Under the pieces are notes generated by a model. The model ran no database searches, was not told where the DNA came from, and saw only the letters and a list, made by a program, of their open reading frames with translations. A program made the position numbers and the translations under genes. Positions 25,882 to 36,854 of a stretch of 64,000 nt of DNA are shown here, piece by piece (position 1 is the first letter of the stretch; each line of letters opens with the position of its first letter). The stretch comes from Arthrobacter sp. zg-Y769 (GTDB lineage Bacteria; Actinomycetota; Actinomycetes; Actinomycetales; Micrococcaceae): contig NZ_JAJJOE010000003.1 of the NCBI RefSeq assembly GCF_020907405.1, forward strand, positions 248,001 through 312,000, read 5' to 3'.

Positions 25882-25924
25882 CCGAAGGGCAGCCGCTGCA
25901 TGGTGCGCAGCGGCTGCCCTTCGG
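25882..25924 (-). terminator. Hairpin after guaB (shared flank with rpsI hairpin)
   Basis: A perfect 18-bp stem around a 7-base loop, arms 25882-25899 and 25907-25924. It starts 13 bases after the guaB stop. No U-run follows. Its outer flank TCCTTAACGCC (25872-25882) is repeated at 57932-57942 next to a similar hairpin. Confidence 0.8.
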
Positions 25925-25937
25925 CAGTCAGGACGGC

Positions 25938-27509
<1,572 letters not shown>

Positions 27510-27590
27510 CTATCGTAAAACGAAAGCGGGCCCGCCCCTATTCCGTCCGGAAGCTAATACCACGTGTGAGGGATGCCACGGCAAAGCAAA

Positions 27591-27627
27591 GGCCCCGCCC
27601 CCGGAAACAGGTTCCGGAGGCGGGGCC
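27591..27627 (-). terminator. Intrinsic terminator of groEL
   Basis: A stem of GGCCCCGCC and GGCGGGGCC extended by CCGGAA/TTCCGG, followed on the minus strand by TTTGCTTTG. A shorter hairpin (CCGCACC/GGTGCGG, 27639-27656) sits between it and the groEL stop. Together they should end groEL transcription before guaB. Confidence 0.85.
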
Positions 27628-27667
27628 GGGGCCGCTTTCCGCACCGTAAGGTGCGGATCAGGGCTGA

Positions 27668-29314
<1,647 letters not shown>

Positions 29315-29318
29315 TCAG

Positions 29319-29350
29319 AAAACCCCGGCCAGAATCGTGGCCGGGGTTTT
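29319..29350 (-). terminator. Strong hairpin between groES and groEL
   Basis: AAAACCCCGGCCA (29319-29331), a six-base loop, then TGGCCGGGGTTTT (29338-29350): 13 bp, followed on the minus strand by a run TTTTCTG. It has the form of an intrinsic terminator, 9 bases after the groES stop and ~40 bases before the groEL start, so groEL would need read-through or its own promoter. Confidence 0.85.
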
Positions 29351-29359
29351 CCAGGGGAA

Positions 29360-29656
29360 CTACTTTACGACGACGGCCAGCACGTCGCGGGCGGACAGCA
29401 CCAGGTATTCCTGGCCGCCGTGCTTGACTTCGGTTCCGCCGTACTTGGAGTAAATGACTACGTCGCCTTCTGCAACGTCAACCGGGACGCGGTTGCCGTT
29501 GTCATCAACGCGGCCGGGTCCAACTGCAACTACTTCACCCTCCTGGGGCTTTTCCTTTGCAGTGTCCGGGATAACGAGGCCGGAAGCAGTGGTCTGCTCG
29601 GCTTCGAGGGGGCGGACAACAATACGATCCTCAAGGGGCTTAATAGAGACCGACAC
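29360..29656 (-). CDS. groES: Co-chaperonin GroES (10 kDa)
   Basis: A 98-residue co-chaperonin beginning [19 protein letters not shown], with the mobile-loop region [19 protein letters not shown] (residues 22-40) that contacts GroEL, and [18 protein letters not shown] near 63-80. Length is standard. It forms the heptameric lid of the GroEL cage. Transcription starts upstream at a promoter overlapped by two CIRCE operators, so HrcA should control it. The next gene, groEL, follows after a strong terminator-like hairpin, so the ratio of the two proteins may be set there. Confidence 0.97.
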   Translation of the reverse strand: MSVSIKPLEDRIVVRPLEAEQTTASGLVIPDTAKEKPQEGEVVAVGPGRVDDNGNRVPVDVAEGDVVIYSKYGGTEVKHGGQEYLVLSARDVLAVVVK

Positions 29657-29750
29657 TCGGGCTCTCCTTTGCGTAGTTTCTCACGGAATGGGGCCGTTGG
29701 TCTGGCGCTGGCCGTCGTCGCGGTGCCGGTTCGCGCTTTCCCTTCGGGAG

Positions 29751-29777
29751 TTAGCACCCTCACGTTCGGAGTGCTAA
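29751..29777 (-). promoter_or_regulatory. CIRCE element 1 upstream of groES
   Basis: TTAGCACCC, nine bases, GAGTGCTAA: one mismatch from the consensus arms. It lies just downstream of the -10 box on the groES side. Confidence 0.88.
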
Positions 29778-29782
29778 CTCAG

Positions 29783-29811
29783 ACTTTATGCAACGGTTAG
29801 CACTCGGTCAA
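29783..29811 (-). promoter_or_regulatory. groES promoter (-35 TTGACC, -10 TAAAGT)
   Basis: On the minus strand TTGACC (29806-29811) and TAAAGT (29783-29788) are 17 bases apart. The -35 lies inside CIRCE 2 and the -10 lies between the two CIRCE copies, so HrcA binding would block polymerase. Confidence 0.8.
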
Positions 29812-29823
29812 GGTGAGTGCCAG
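29797..29823 (-). promoter_or_regulatory. CIRCE element 2 upstream of groES
   Basis: TTAGCACTC, nine bases, GAGTGCCAG. The left arm is perfect; the right has two changes. Its spacer holds the groES -35 box. It starts 46 bases from CIRCE 1. Confidence 0.88.
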
Positions 29824-29888
29824 CGCGTAGCGCGTTACCTGCCCTCTCCCCCGTCCTGCCGGGCCTCAGATAATGAAGGGGGATTTGC

Positions 29889-29907
29889 TTAGGCTCTCCT
29901 AACCGGG
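29889..29907 (+). promoter_or_regulatory. DtxR/IdeR-like iron box upstream of siderophore uptake genes
   Basis: TTAGGCTCTCCTAACCGGG agrees with the 19-base consensus TTAGGTTAGSCTAACCTAA at 13 positions; TTAGG and CTAACC are exact. It lies about 80 bases before the first iron-uptake gene. It should bind the iron-loaded repressor and silence the operon when iron is plentiful. A GTTTTC/GAAAAC inverted repeat at about 29911-29936 follows. Confidence 0.6.
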
Positions 29908-29989
29908 ATAGTTTTCATTTGCGCACCATTAGAAAACATTTCTGTGACCTAATCCCCGGATAGGCACATCGACTCTCACCGGAGCCCCC

Positions 29990-30931
29990 ATGATCCCCAA
30001 GTCCCGCCTGCTGGCCGGAACCGCCCTTGTGTCCCTCCTCGCGCTCAGCGCCTGCTCCACTGAAGCAGCAGATGCCGACGTCGAGTCCGCACAGGCCTCA
30101 ACCGTGACGGTTGAGCACGCCCAGGGAAGCACCGAAGTTCCGGTGAACCCGGAGACGGTCTACACCTTCGACCTCGCTGCCCTCGATTCGATGGATGCCC
30201 TCGACATTGACGTCGACGGCGTGCCCGCCGCCAACTTCCCGGAGAGCCTCTCCCAGTACGGCGCCGAAGAGATCACCAAGATCGGCAGCATGAAGGAACC
30301 CGACTTCGAAGCGATCAACGCCGGCGCTCCGGACCTGATCATCATTTCGGGCCGGGTCGCCGACTCCTATGAGGAACTGAGCAAGATTGCCCCGACCATC
30401 GACCTGAGCGTTGACAACGCCGATTCCTGGAACTCCTTCAAGGAAAACACCCAGACCCTCGGCACGATCTTCGAGAAGGAAGACCTGGTGGAAGAGAAGC
30501 TGGCTGCCCTCGAGGGCAAGGTCGAGGACACCAGGGAACTGGCAGCCGGCGCCGGCAACGGCCTGATCGTCATGACCAGCGGCGGGGAAATGACCGCCTA
30601 CGGCGCAGGCTCGCGCTTCGGCATCATCCACGACGTCCTGGGCCTGGCACCGGCCGCCGAAGTTACGGGCGAGGGCAAGCACGGCGAATCCGTTTCCTTC
30701 AACTACATCGCGGATACCAATCCGGACCACCTGTTCGTCATTGACCGCGACGTAGCCGTCGGCACCTCCGGTGAAGCCGCCTCCGCGGTGCTCGACAACG
30801 AGCTGGTCAAGAGCACCAAGGCTGCACAGAACGAAAACATCACCATGCTGGATTCCGCCAGCTGGTACCTGGTCGGATACGGCCTGAACAACGTGGACAC
30901 CATGGTTAATACCGTCCACGACGCTCTCTAG
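29990..30931 (+). CDS. Siderophore ABC transporter, substrate-binding lipoprotein (FatB/CeuE/YclQ-like)
   Basis: A 313-residue lipoprotein: basic start, hydrophobic stretch, lipobox LSAC with Cys22. The mature part shows QGSTEVPVNPETVYTFDLA, then SMKEPDFEAINAGAPDLII and SGRVADSYEELSKIAPTIDL, the class III periplasmic-binding-protein pattern of CeuE/FatB/YclQ, which bind catecholate or petrobactin-type ferric siderophores. It is the first gene of an operon with two FecCD permeases and an ATPase, the YclNOPQ set in a different order. A DtxR-like box lies upstream and an 11-bp hairpin follows the stop, probably stabilising its mRNA. The ligand is inferred. Confidence 0.88.
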   Translation: MIPKSRLLAGTALVSLLALSACSTEAADADVESAQASTVTVEHAQGSTEVPVNPETVYTFDLAALDSMDALDIDVDGVPAANFPESLSQYGAEEITKIGSMKEPDFEAINAGAPDLIIISGRVADSYEELSKIAPTIDLSVDNADSWNSFKENTQTLGTIFEKEDLVEEKLAALEGKVEDTRELAAGAGNGLIVMTSGGEMTAYGAGSRFGIIHDVLGLAPAAEVTGEGKHGESVSFNYIADTNPDHLFVIDRDVAVGTSGEAASAVLDNELVKSTKAAQNENITMLDSASWYLVGYGLNNVDTMVNTVHDAL

Positions 30932-30949
30932 CCGCACTTCTGCGCTCCG

Positions 30950-30976
30950 TGGCCCGGCACCCGTCGTGCCGGGCCA
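30950..30976 (+). other. Intergenic stem-loop between binding protein and permease genes
   Basis: TGGCCCGGCAC and GTGCCGGGCCA form an 11-bp stem with a five-base loop. There is no U-run, and the SD of the permease (GGAGG) abuts it. It may protect the 5' segment of mRNA so that the binding protein is made in excess. Confidence 0.65.
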
Positions 30977-30998
30977 TGGAGGAACTGGATACCGATAT

Positions 30999-32039
30999 AT
31001 GACTGCCCCCGCCGTGCCGGCTGATAAACCGGCCCCCGCGTCCGCCGCCGCTCCCCAGGAACGGCGGCGCTTTCTGCGTTCAACCGCAGCACTGGTCCTA
31101 GGGGTCTGCGTCGTCGTCGTGCTGGCTGCCGTGAGCCTTTTTGTCGGCGTCGGCGACCTTTCGCCCGCCTCGCTGCTGTCCGGGGACCCCACGACGCACA
31201 TGCTGTTCTGGGCCAGCCAGCTCCCCCGCACGCTGAGCATTGTCCTGGCGGGCATGGCCCTGAGCGTGGCCGGCCTGATCATGCAGCTGATGGCCCGGAA
31301 CAAGTTCGTGGAACCCTCCACCGTCGGCACGGTGGAATCGGCCCAGCTGGGGATCCTGGCGGTCACCGTGCTGTTGCCGGGAGCCTCCATGTTCCTGAAG
31401 ATGTCCACGGCTTCGGTCTTCGCCGCTGCGGGAACTGCACTCTTCCTGCTCATCCTGCGCCGGATCCCGCTGCGCAACACACTGATCGTTCCCCTGGTGG
31501 GCATCATGCTCGGCGGCGTGATTTCCGCCGTCACCACTTTCTTCGCCTACCGCACCGACCTTCTCCAGACGCTGAACAGCTGGATGATCGGCGACTTCTC
31601 CGGCGTCCTGCGCGGCCGCTACGAACTGCTCTGGATTGTCGGCGCGCTTACCCTGATCGGCTACCTTGCGGCGGACCGTTTCACGGTCGCCGGCATGGGG
31701 CAGGACTTCACCACCAACCTCGGGCTGAATTACAACCGGGTCATGGCGCTGGGGCTGGTCATTGTCTCGCTCATCAGCGCCGTGGTGGTGGTCAGCGTCG
31801 GCTCCATCCCGTTCCTGGGCCTGATCGTGCCCAACCTGGTATCCCTGCTGATCGGTGACAACGTCCGCCGGGCCGTGCCGTGGGTTGCCGTCTTCGGTGC
31901 GGGCTTCGTCCTGCTCTGCGACATCATCGGGCGCACCATCCGCTACCCGTATGAAATCCCGGTGGGCGTAGTGGTTTCCGCCGTGGGCAGCGTCATCTTC
32001 CTCTACCTCCTCCTACGCAAGCGCGGTTCCCATGCCTGA
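30999..32039 (+). CDS. Siderophore ABC transporter permease 1 (FecCD family)
   Basis: A 346-residue membrane protein of the FecCD/BtuC family. After a 25-residue polar N-terminus come about nine hydrophobic segments; QLPRTLSIVLAGMALSVAGL with MQLMARNKFVEPSTVGTVES is the FecCD signature (R-x-P-R-x-L-x-A-x-x-x-G-x-x-L). GSIPFLGLIVPNLVSLLIGD is the cytoplasmic coupling loop region, and DIIGRTIRYPYEIPVG closes the domain. The start at ATG 30999 is preceded by GGAGG at a long distance. It overlaps the next permease by eight bases, so the two halves are translated together. Confidence 0.92.
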   Translation: MTAPAVPADKPAPASAAAPQERRRFLRSTAALVLGVCVVVVLAAVSLFVGVGDLSPASLLSGDPTTHMLFWASQLPRTLSIVLAGMALSVAGLIMQLMARNKFVEPSTVGTVESAQLGILAVTVLLPGASMFLKMSTASVFAAAGTALFLLILRRIPLRNTLIVPLVGIMLGGVISAVTTFFAYRTDLLQTLNSWMIGDFSGVLRGRYELLWIVGALTLIGYLAADRFTVAGMGQDFTTNLGLNYNRVMALGLVIVSLISAVVVVSVGSIPFLGLIVPNLVSLLIGDNVRRAVPWVAVFGAGFVLLCDIIGRTIRYPYEIPVGVVVSAVGSVIFLYLLLRKRGSHA

Positions 32040-33048
32040 TCCCTCCACCAGCGCACTGCCGGCAGCCCTCACCGAGCACCGCCGGCGTCCCGTCCGGACC
32101 GTTCCCGCCAGGTTCTGGATCATTGCCCTCGGCGTTGTCGCGGCAGCACTGGTTGCGGTGTTCATGACCATCGAGCTGCGCGGAAACCTGGGCTACGCAC
32201 TGCCGCGCCGGGCGGTCAAGGTGGGCTCCATGATCCTGGTGGCCTACGCCGTCGGGGTCTCGACCGTCCTGTTCCAGACAGTCACCGCCAACCGGATCCT
32301 GACGCCGTCGATCATGGGCTTCGATGCCCTCTACGTGCTGATCCAGACCGTCCTGGTGTTTACCCTGGGCGGCGGTGCCCTGCTGTCCCTGGGTGCGCCG
32401 ATCCGCTTCTGCCTCGAAGTGCTGCTGATGGTCGGGTTCTCGTTCCTGCTCTACCGGTGGCTGTTCACCGGCGGCGGGAAATCCCTGCACCTGATGCTGC
32501 TGGTGGGAATCGTCTTCGGCACCATGTTCCGCGGCTTCTCCTCGCTGCTGCAGCGGCTGATCGACCCGAGCGAATTCATCATCCTGCAGGACCTGTTCTT
32601 TGCCAGCTTCAACAATGTCGACGCCGCCCTGCTGGGCTATTCCGCCGCCGCCGTCGCCGTCGTCAGTGCCATCGCCTGGCGGATGCGCCATTCCTTCGAC
32701 GTCCTGGCCCTGGGCCGCGAAACCGCGGTGAACCTGGGCGTGGACCACAAGCGGGCAGTGACCGCCACGCTGGTCATCTGCTCGGTGCTCGTCGCGGTGT
32801 CCACGGCCCTGGTGGGCCCGGTGACCTTCTTCGGGCTCCTCATTGCGTCCCTGGCCTACCAGCTGTGCGCGAAGTTCCGGCACGCCTCAGTGCTGCCGAT
32901 TGCCGTCCTGCTGGGAATCATTGCCCTGGTGGGCGGCCAGCTGGTGCTCGAGCGGGTCTTCGACTTCGACACGGCGCTGAGCATCGTCATCGAGTTCGTG
33001 GGCGGCATCGTGTTCCTCATCCTGCTCCTGAGGGGAAACGTGAAATGA
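32032..33048 (+). CDS. Siderophore ABC transporter permease 2 (FecCD family)
   Basis: A 338-residue partner of the preceding permease, with about nine hydrophobic segments. VSTVLFQTVTANRILTPSIM is the conserved FecCD stretch (F-Q-x-x-x-x-N-x-L-x-x-P), and VGPVTFFGLLIASLAYQLC the coupling region (G-x-x-x-F-x-G-L). It starts inside the end of permease 1. Together they form the channel through which the ferric siderophore crosses the membrane. The ATPase gene starts 37 bases later. Confidence 0.92.
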   Translation: MPDPSTSALPAALTEHRRRPVRTVPARFWIIALGVVAAALVAVFMTIELRGNLGYALPRRAVKVGSMILVAYAVGVSTVLFQTVTANRILTPSIMGFDALYVLIQTVLVFTLGGGALLSLGAPIRFCLEVLLMVGFSFLLYRWLFTGGGKSLHLMLLVGIVFGTMFRGFSSLLQRLIDPSEFIILQDLFFASFNNVDAALLGYSAAAVAVVSAIAWRMRHSFDVLALGRETAVNLGVDHKRAVTATLVICSVLVAVSTALVGPVTFFGLLIASLAYQLCAKFRHASVLPIAVLLGIIALVGGQLVLERVFDFDTALSIVIEFVGGIVFLILLLRGNVK

Positions 33049-33085
33049 CACTGCTCCCCCTGCACCGCTCGAAAGGCCCCTCTTC

Positions 33086-33844
33086 ATGATCTCCGTCAAC
33101 GGCGTCACCAAGCGCTATTCCTCCGCCGTCGTCGTGGACGGGGTGAGCTGCGAGATCAAGGAAGGCGGCATCACCTCGATCATCGGCCCCAACGGCGCGG
33201 GCAAGTCCACGCTGCTCTCCATGATCAGCCGCCTGCTGCCCATGGACTCCGGCACGGTAGCCGTGGACGGGCTCGACGTCGTGTCCACTCCCGGCCGGGA
33301 CCTCGCCCGGAAAATGGCGATCCTGCGCCAGGACAACCAGCTCACCGTCCGCCTGACCGTCCGGGACCTGGTGGGCTTCGGCCGCTACCCGCACAACGCC
33401 GGCCGTCCGGGCCCCGAGGACAAGGTCCACATCGAGCAGGCAATGGCCTACCTGGACCTCACGGCGCTGGCGGACCGGTTTGTGGACGAACTCTCCGGCG
33501 GTCAGCGGCAGCGCGCGTTTATCGCCATGGTGCTGGCGCAGGACACGGACTACCTGCTCCTGGATGAGCCGCTGAACAACCTGGACATGAAGCACTCGGT
33601 GGAAATGATGCGGCTGCTGCGCCGGCTCACGGACGACTTCGGGAAGACCGTGGTGCTGGTCATCCACGACATCAACTTCGCCTCCTGCTACTCGGACGAC
33701 ATCATTGCCATGTGCGACGGGCGGCTGATCCACCAGGGACCGCCGTCGGCCATCATGCAGCCGGACGTGTTGAAGGATATCTACGAAATCGATATCCGGA
33801 TCGAAGAGATCGACGGAAACCGGATCGGCGTCTATTTCGCCTAG
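33086..33844 (+). CDS. Siderophore ABC transporter ATPase (FepC/YclP-like)
   Basis: A 252-residue ATPase with all motifs intact: Walker A GPNGAGKST (residues 34-42), signature LSGGQRQR near 137, Walker B YLLLDEPLNNLD near 154, and switch His in VLVIHDINFA near 190. Length and motifs match FepC/YclP-type siderophore importers. It powers the transporter made by the two upstream permeases. It is the last gene of the operon, converging on a small membrane-protein gene; no clear terminator is seen in the 91-base gap. Confidence 0.93.
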   Translation: MISVNGVTKRYSSAVVVDGVSCEIKEGGITSIIGPNGAGKSTLLSMISRLLPMDSGTVAVDGLDVVSTPGRDLARKMAILRQDNQLTVRLTVRDLVGFGRYPHNAGRPGPEDKVHIEQAMAYLDLTALADRFVDELSGGQRQRAFIAMVLAQDTDYLLLDEPLNNLDMKHSVEMMRLLRRLTDDFGKTVVLVIHDINFASCYSDDIIAMCDGRLIHQGPPSAIMQPDVLKDIYEIDIRIEEIDGNRIGVYFA

Positions 33845-33935
33845 CCGGTGCAGTATCCGTCATCCATACCGGGCAGCCAGCTAACAAAACAATGGTCCCG
33901 TCCGGTTGCGCCCCGGCTGCGTAGCACCGGGTTAC

Positions 33936-34322
33936 CTACCGCTGCGCGCCGGCCCGCCTCGCAGCTTCTTCCCGGCGCCGACGCCGGGCGGCTCTCTTTT
34001 CATCCCTTATCCATTGCGGCTGCAGGAACGGCGGCATCCAGAAACTGCCAAGAACCCCCAAAATTCCGGCGATGAACATCAGAACGATCAAGAACATGGT
34101 CACCAAGGCGTTTAGGCCGCCGTCCATGCCGAACCGTGTCAGCGGCATCAGGATAAAAGCCGCACCCAGGTACGTTGCGGCAAGCGCCGGCTCCCCGGAC
34201 ATCACAATGTTGAGACCGGTCCGATAGTGGCGGAACCTGCCGTTGTAAACGAGGAGACCGCAAAGCATAAGAATGATTCCCATCGGAATCAGGATCAATG
34301 CCACGAGAGTATTGGCGTTCAT
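33936..34322 (-). CDS. Small hypothetical membrane protein
   Basis: A 128-residue protein that I do not recognise. It has about three hydrophobic segments: TLVALILIPMGIILMLCGLL at the N-terminus, YLGAAFILMPLTRFGMD, and LVTMFLIVLMFIAGILGVLG, ending in a strongly basic tail (DEKRAARRRRREEAARRAG). The tail would lie in the cytoplasm if the positive-inside rule holds. It has no cysteine pairs or charged membrane residues that suggest a transporter. It is convergent with the siderophore operon and lies downstream of malY-like gene on the same strand. Confidence 0.6.
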   Translation of the reverse strand: MNANTLVALILIPMGIILMLCGLLVYNGRFRHYRTGLNIVMSGEPALAATYLGAAFILMPLTRFGMDGGLNALVTMFLIVLMFIAGILGVLGSFWMPPFLQPQWIRDEKRAARRRRREEAARRAGAQR

Positions 34323-34376
34323 CTATTCGGGACCCATTCAATTTGTTGTAACTCCAGTGAGGAACACGTGCGCGGG

Positions 34377-35552
34377 TCAGCCTAGTAGATTCCGCCGGCC
34401 CGCCTGACCTGCTGCTGCAGCGAGCCGCCCCACGGCCTCGGTCAGCACCTCCGGGGAGCAGGCGAAGTTCAGCCGGACAAACCCGGCGCCCTGGTGCCCG
34501 AACCTCGGCCCCGGTTCCAGCGCCACCCGTGCCCGTTCCAGGGCCACCGCCGCGGGATCATCTCCCCAGCCAAGGGCCCGGAAGTCCAGCCAGGCGAGGT
34601 AGCCCGCCGACGGCGGGGCGTATCCCGTGCCCGGCAACCTCTCCGCCAGAAGCTCGGCTAATAGGCGCCGGTTGGCGGCCAGGGACTCCATCACTCCGGC
34701 AAGCCAGCGACCGCCGTCGTTGTAGGCCGCTGCCGTAGCATGCAGGCCGAGAATGCTGGTTCGTGCCGAGACTTCCTCGGGCATGGAAGCCAGCATCAGC
34801 CGGGTCCGGTCGCTTTGGCCGATCATCGCCGCACACTTGGTACCGGCAATGTTCCACGCCTTGCTGGCGGCGGTGACGCAGAGGCCGTATTCCCGCGCGT
34901 TCTCCGAGACGGCGAGGTACGGGGTGAACTCCCCGGGCGTGTAGGTCAACGGTGCGTGGATCTCGTCGCTGATCACGGCCACGCCGTACTTCGCCGAGAG
35001 GTCCGCGAGCGCCCGCAGGGTATCGGTGGAATGAACCAGACCCAGCGGATTGTGCGGATTGCACAGCAGCAGGGCATCGGCGCCGCGGGCAAAGGCCCGC
35101 TCCAGCCCGGCCAGGTCCAATGCCCACCCGTCGCCGTCGGACAGGAGCGGTACTTCCAGCACCGTCGCATCCGCTTCCAACGGCAGCTCAAAGAACGGCG
35201 GATAGACCGGCGGAGTAATGACCACGCTGCCGTGCACGGGTACGGCCTGGCGCAGGCATTCCACAATCGCCACGCTCACGTCCGTGGTGCTCCGTACGTC
35301 TCCAGGGTCCACCGCCCAGGCCCAGGTCCGCGCGGCATACCCGGAAAAGGCCTCGGCCACAGGCTCCGGTCCGGCGATATATCCGGTGTCCGAAGCCAGC
35401 ACCCGGTCAATGATGGCCTGCTGCACCGGTCCGGCCAGCGGATAGTCCATTTCCGCCACGAACAGCGGCAGCACGTCCGCCGGATAGGTCCGCCATTTGT
35501 AGCTGGTGCGTGCCCGCAGTGCAGCCAGCGGCTCGGCGGCGATCTTCGTCAT
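34377..35552 (-). CDS. MalY/PatB-family PLP-dependent C-S lyase/aminotransferase
   Basis: A 391-residue fold I PLP enzyme. RTSYKWRTYPADVLPLFVAE opens it, and VAEMDYPLAGPVQQAI is the family's substrate-recognition start. Then come NPHNPLGLVHS, ISDEIHAPLTYTPGEFTP (Asp/Glu and His of the pocket), and the Schiff-base lysine in TAASKAWNIAGTKCA near residue 235. MalY/PatB enzymes cleave cystathionine or cysteine conjugates and may transaminate. The ATG at 35552 begins MTKIAAEPL; a TTG three codons upstream is an alternative. It is divergent from the methyltransferase gene. Confidence 0.9.
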   Translation of the reverse strand: MTKIAAEPLAALRARTSYKWRTYPADVLPLFVAEMDYPLAGPVQQAIIDRVLASDTGYIAGPEPVAEAFSGYAARTWAWAVDPGDVRSTTDVSVAIVECLRQAVPVHGSVVITPPVYPPFFELPLEADATVLEVPLLSDGDGWALDLAGLERAFARGADALLLCNPHNPLGLVHSTDTLRALADLSAKYGVAVISDEIHAPLTYTPGEFTPYLAVSENAREYGLCVTAASKAWNIAGTKCAAMIGQSDRTRLMLASMPEEVSARTSILGLHATAAAYNDGGRWLAGVMESLAANRRLLAELLAERLPGTGYAPPSAGYLAWLDFRALGWGDDPAAVALERARVALEPGPRFGHQGAGFVRLNFACSPEVLTEAVGRLAAAAGQAGRRNLLG

Positions 35553-35593
35553 GCCGCCCAACCTACAGCTAACGCCCCGTCAGGCAGAACAAC

Positions 35594-35599
35594 TAGGCT
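35594..35599 (+). promoter_or_regulatory. -10 box of the THUMP-like methyltransferase, leaderless geometry
   Basis: TAGGCT ends seven bases before the ATG at 35607. The intervening GGAGGG is too close to serve as an SD. Confidence 0.6.
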
Positions 35600-35606
35600 G
35601 GAGGGC

Positions 35607-36824
35607 ATGCCCGATACTTCCCTTGCCCATGTTCTTACCCCCGAGGGATGGCAGCTGCTGAACTCGCTTCCCCCCTATCTCGAATCCGAATCCCTGAAGC
35701 TGAACACGGACCTGCGCAAGGCCGGGCATTCCCCCGAACTCGTGGCCGCCGTCCTGACCCAGGCAAAGCTGCGGATGAAGGCCCGAGGCAAATTCGGCCC
35801 GTTCGCCGAACACATGGTCTTTACGCAGCCCGGCCTGGAGCAGGCCACCCGGCTGAACGTGGCCGCCCTGCATGCCCGCCGCTACCAGGAGGCCGGGCTG
35901 GACAAGGTCGCGGACCTGGGCTGCGGCATCGGCGCCGACTCCCTGGCCCTTGCCACCCTGGACCGGCAGGTGACCGCCGTCGAACTGGATGAAATCACCG
36001 CTGCGGCAGCCACCATCAACCTCATGCCCTGGCCGGAGGCCGCGGTGGTCCAGGGCCGCGCCGAGGAGTTCGACCTGACCGGGTACGACGGCGTGTGGCT
36101 GGATCCGGCGCGCAGGACGACGTCGACGTCGGGCACCACCCGCATCTTCGATCCGGAGGCCTTCTCCCCTCCCCTGTCCTTCGTGGAATCGCTGGCGGAT
36201 GCCGGCCTGCCCGTCGGCGTGAAAATGGGTCCGGGCATCCCGCACGAAGCAGTGCCTGCCGGCTGCGAGGTGCAGTGGGTCTCCGTGCACGGCGATGTCA
36301 CCGAGGCGACCCTGTGGTTCAACGCGCTGCGCCGCGAGGGTGTCCGGCGCGCCGCCCTGGTGATCGGCTCCGGCGGGGCAGCCGAGCTGACCTCCCCGGT
36401 GGACTACGACGCCGGTGCCCAGGATGTGGCGATCGGCCCCGCCGAGGGCTACCTGTATGAACCCGACGGAGCCGTGATCCGTGCCGGACTGGTGGCCGAC
36501 GTCGCGGCCACCCTGGACGGACATCTCCTGGATCCGCACATTGCCTACATCTGTGCCCCCGAACTGCGGGAAACCCCGTTTGCCCGGGCCTACCGGATCC
36601 TCGACGTACGCCCGTACAACCTCAAGGCACTGAAGGCATGGGTGAGGGAAAACGGCATCGGCGTCCTGGACATCAAGAAGCGCGGCATGTCCGTGACGCC
36701 GGAGGAAGTCCGCAAGGCCCTGCTGACCGGTTCGGGAAAGGGCCCAAAGAAAGCCACGCTTGTCCTCACCCGGATCGGCGAGGACCGCGTGGCCCTGGTG
36801 GTGGAACCGGTTCCGGCCGCGTAG
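35607..36824 (+). CDS. Class I SAM methyltransferase with THUMP-like C-terminal domain
   Basis: A 405-residue protein. N-terminal helices (LTPEGWQLLNSLPPYLES, LTQAKLRMKARGKFG) precede motif I VADLGCGIGADSLALA near residue 110. VAVELDE-like motif II (TAVELDEITAAAA) and GVWLDPARRTTS, which holds the D-P-A-R motif IV, follow. The C-terminal ~100 residues match the THUMP-like domain (RAYRILDVRPYNLKALKAWV, GIGVLDIKKRGM). Such proteins methylate RNA or another macromolecule, target unknown. The start overlaps nothing and is preceded by a -10 box; the gene faces the SdhL-type gene end to end. Confidence 0.87.
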   Translation: MPDTSLAHVLTPEGWQLLNSLPPYLESESLKLNTDLRKAGHSPELVAAVLTQAKLRMKARGKFGPFAEHMVFTQPGLEQATRLNVAALHARRYQEAGLDKVADLGCGIGADSLALATLDRQVTAVELDEITAAAATINLMPWPEAAVVQGRAEEFDLTGYDGVWLDPARRTTSTSGTTRIFDPEAFSPPLSFVESLADAGLPVGVKMGPGIPHEAVPAGCEVQWVSVHGDVTEATLWFNALRREGVRRAALVIGSGGAAELTSPVDYDAGAQDVAIGPAEGYLYEPDGAVIRAGLVADVAATLDGHLLDPHIAYICAPELRETPFARAYRILDVRPYNLKALKAWVRENGIGVLDIKKRGMSVTPEEVRKALLTGSGKGPKKATLVLTRIGEDRVALVVEPVPAA

Positions 36825-36854
36825 GCGGTGCGGCCCCCCGCTCCGGAAAGCGGA

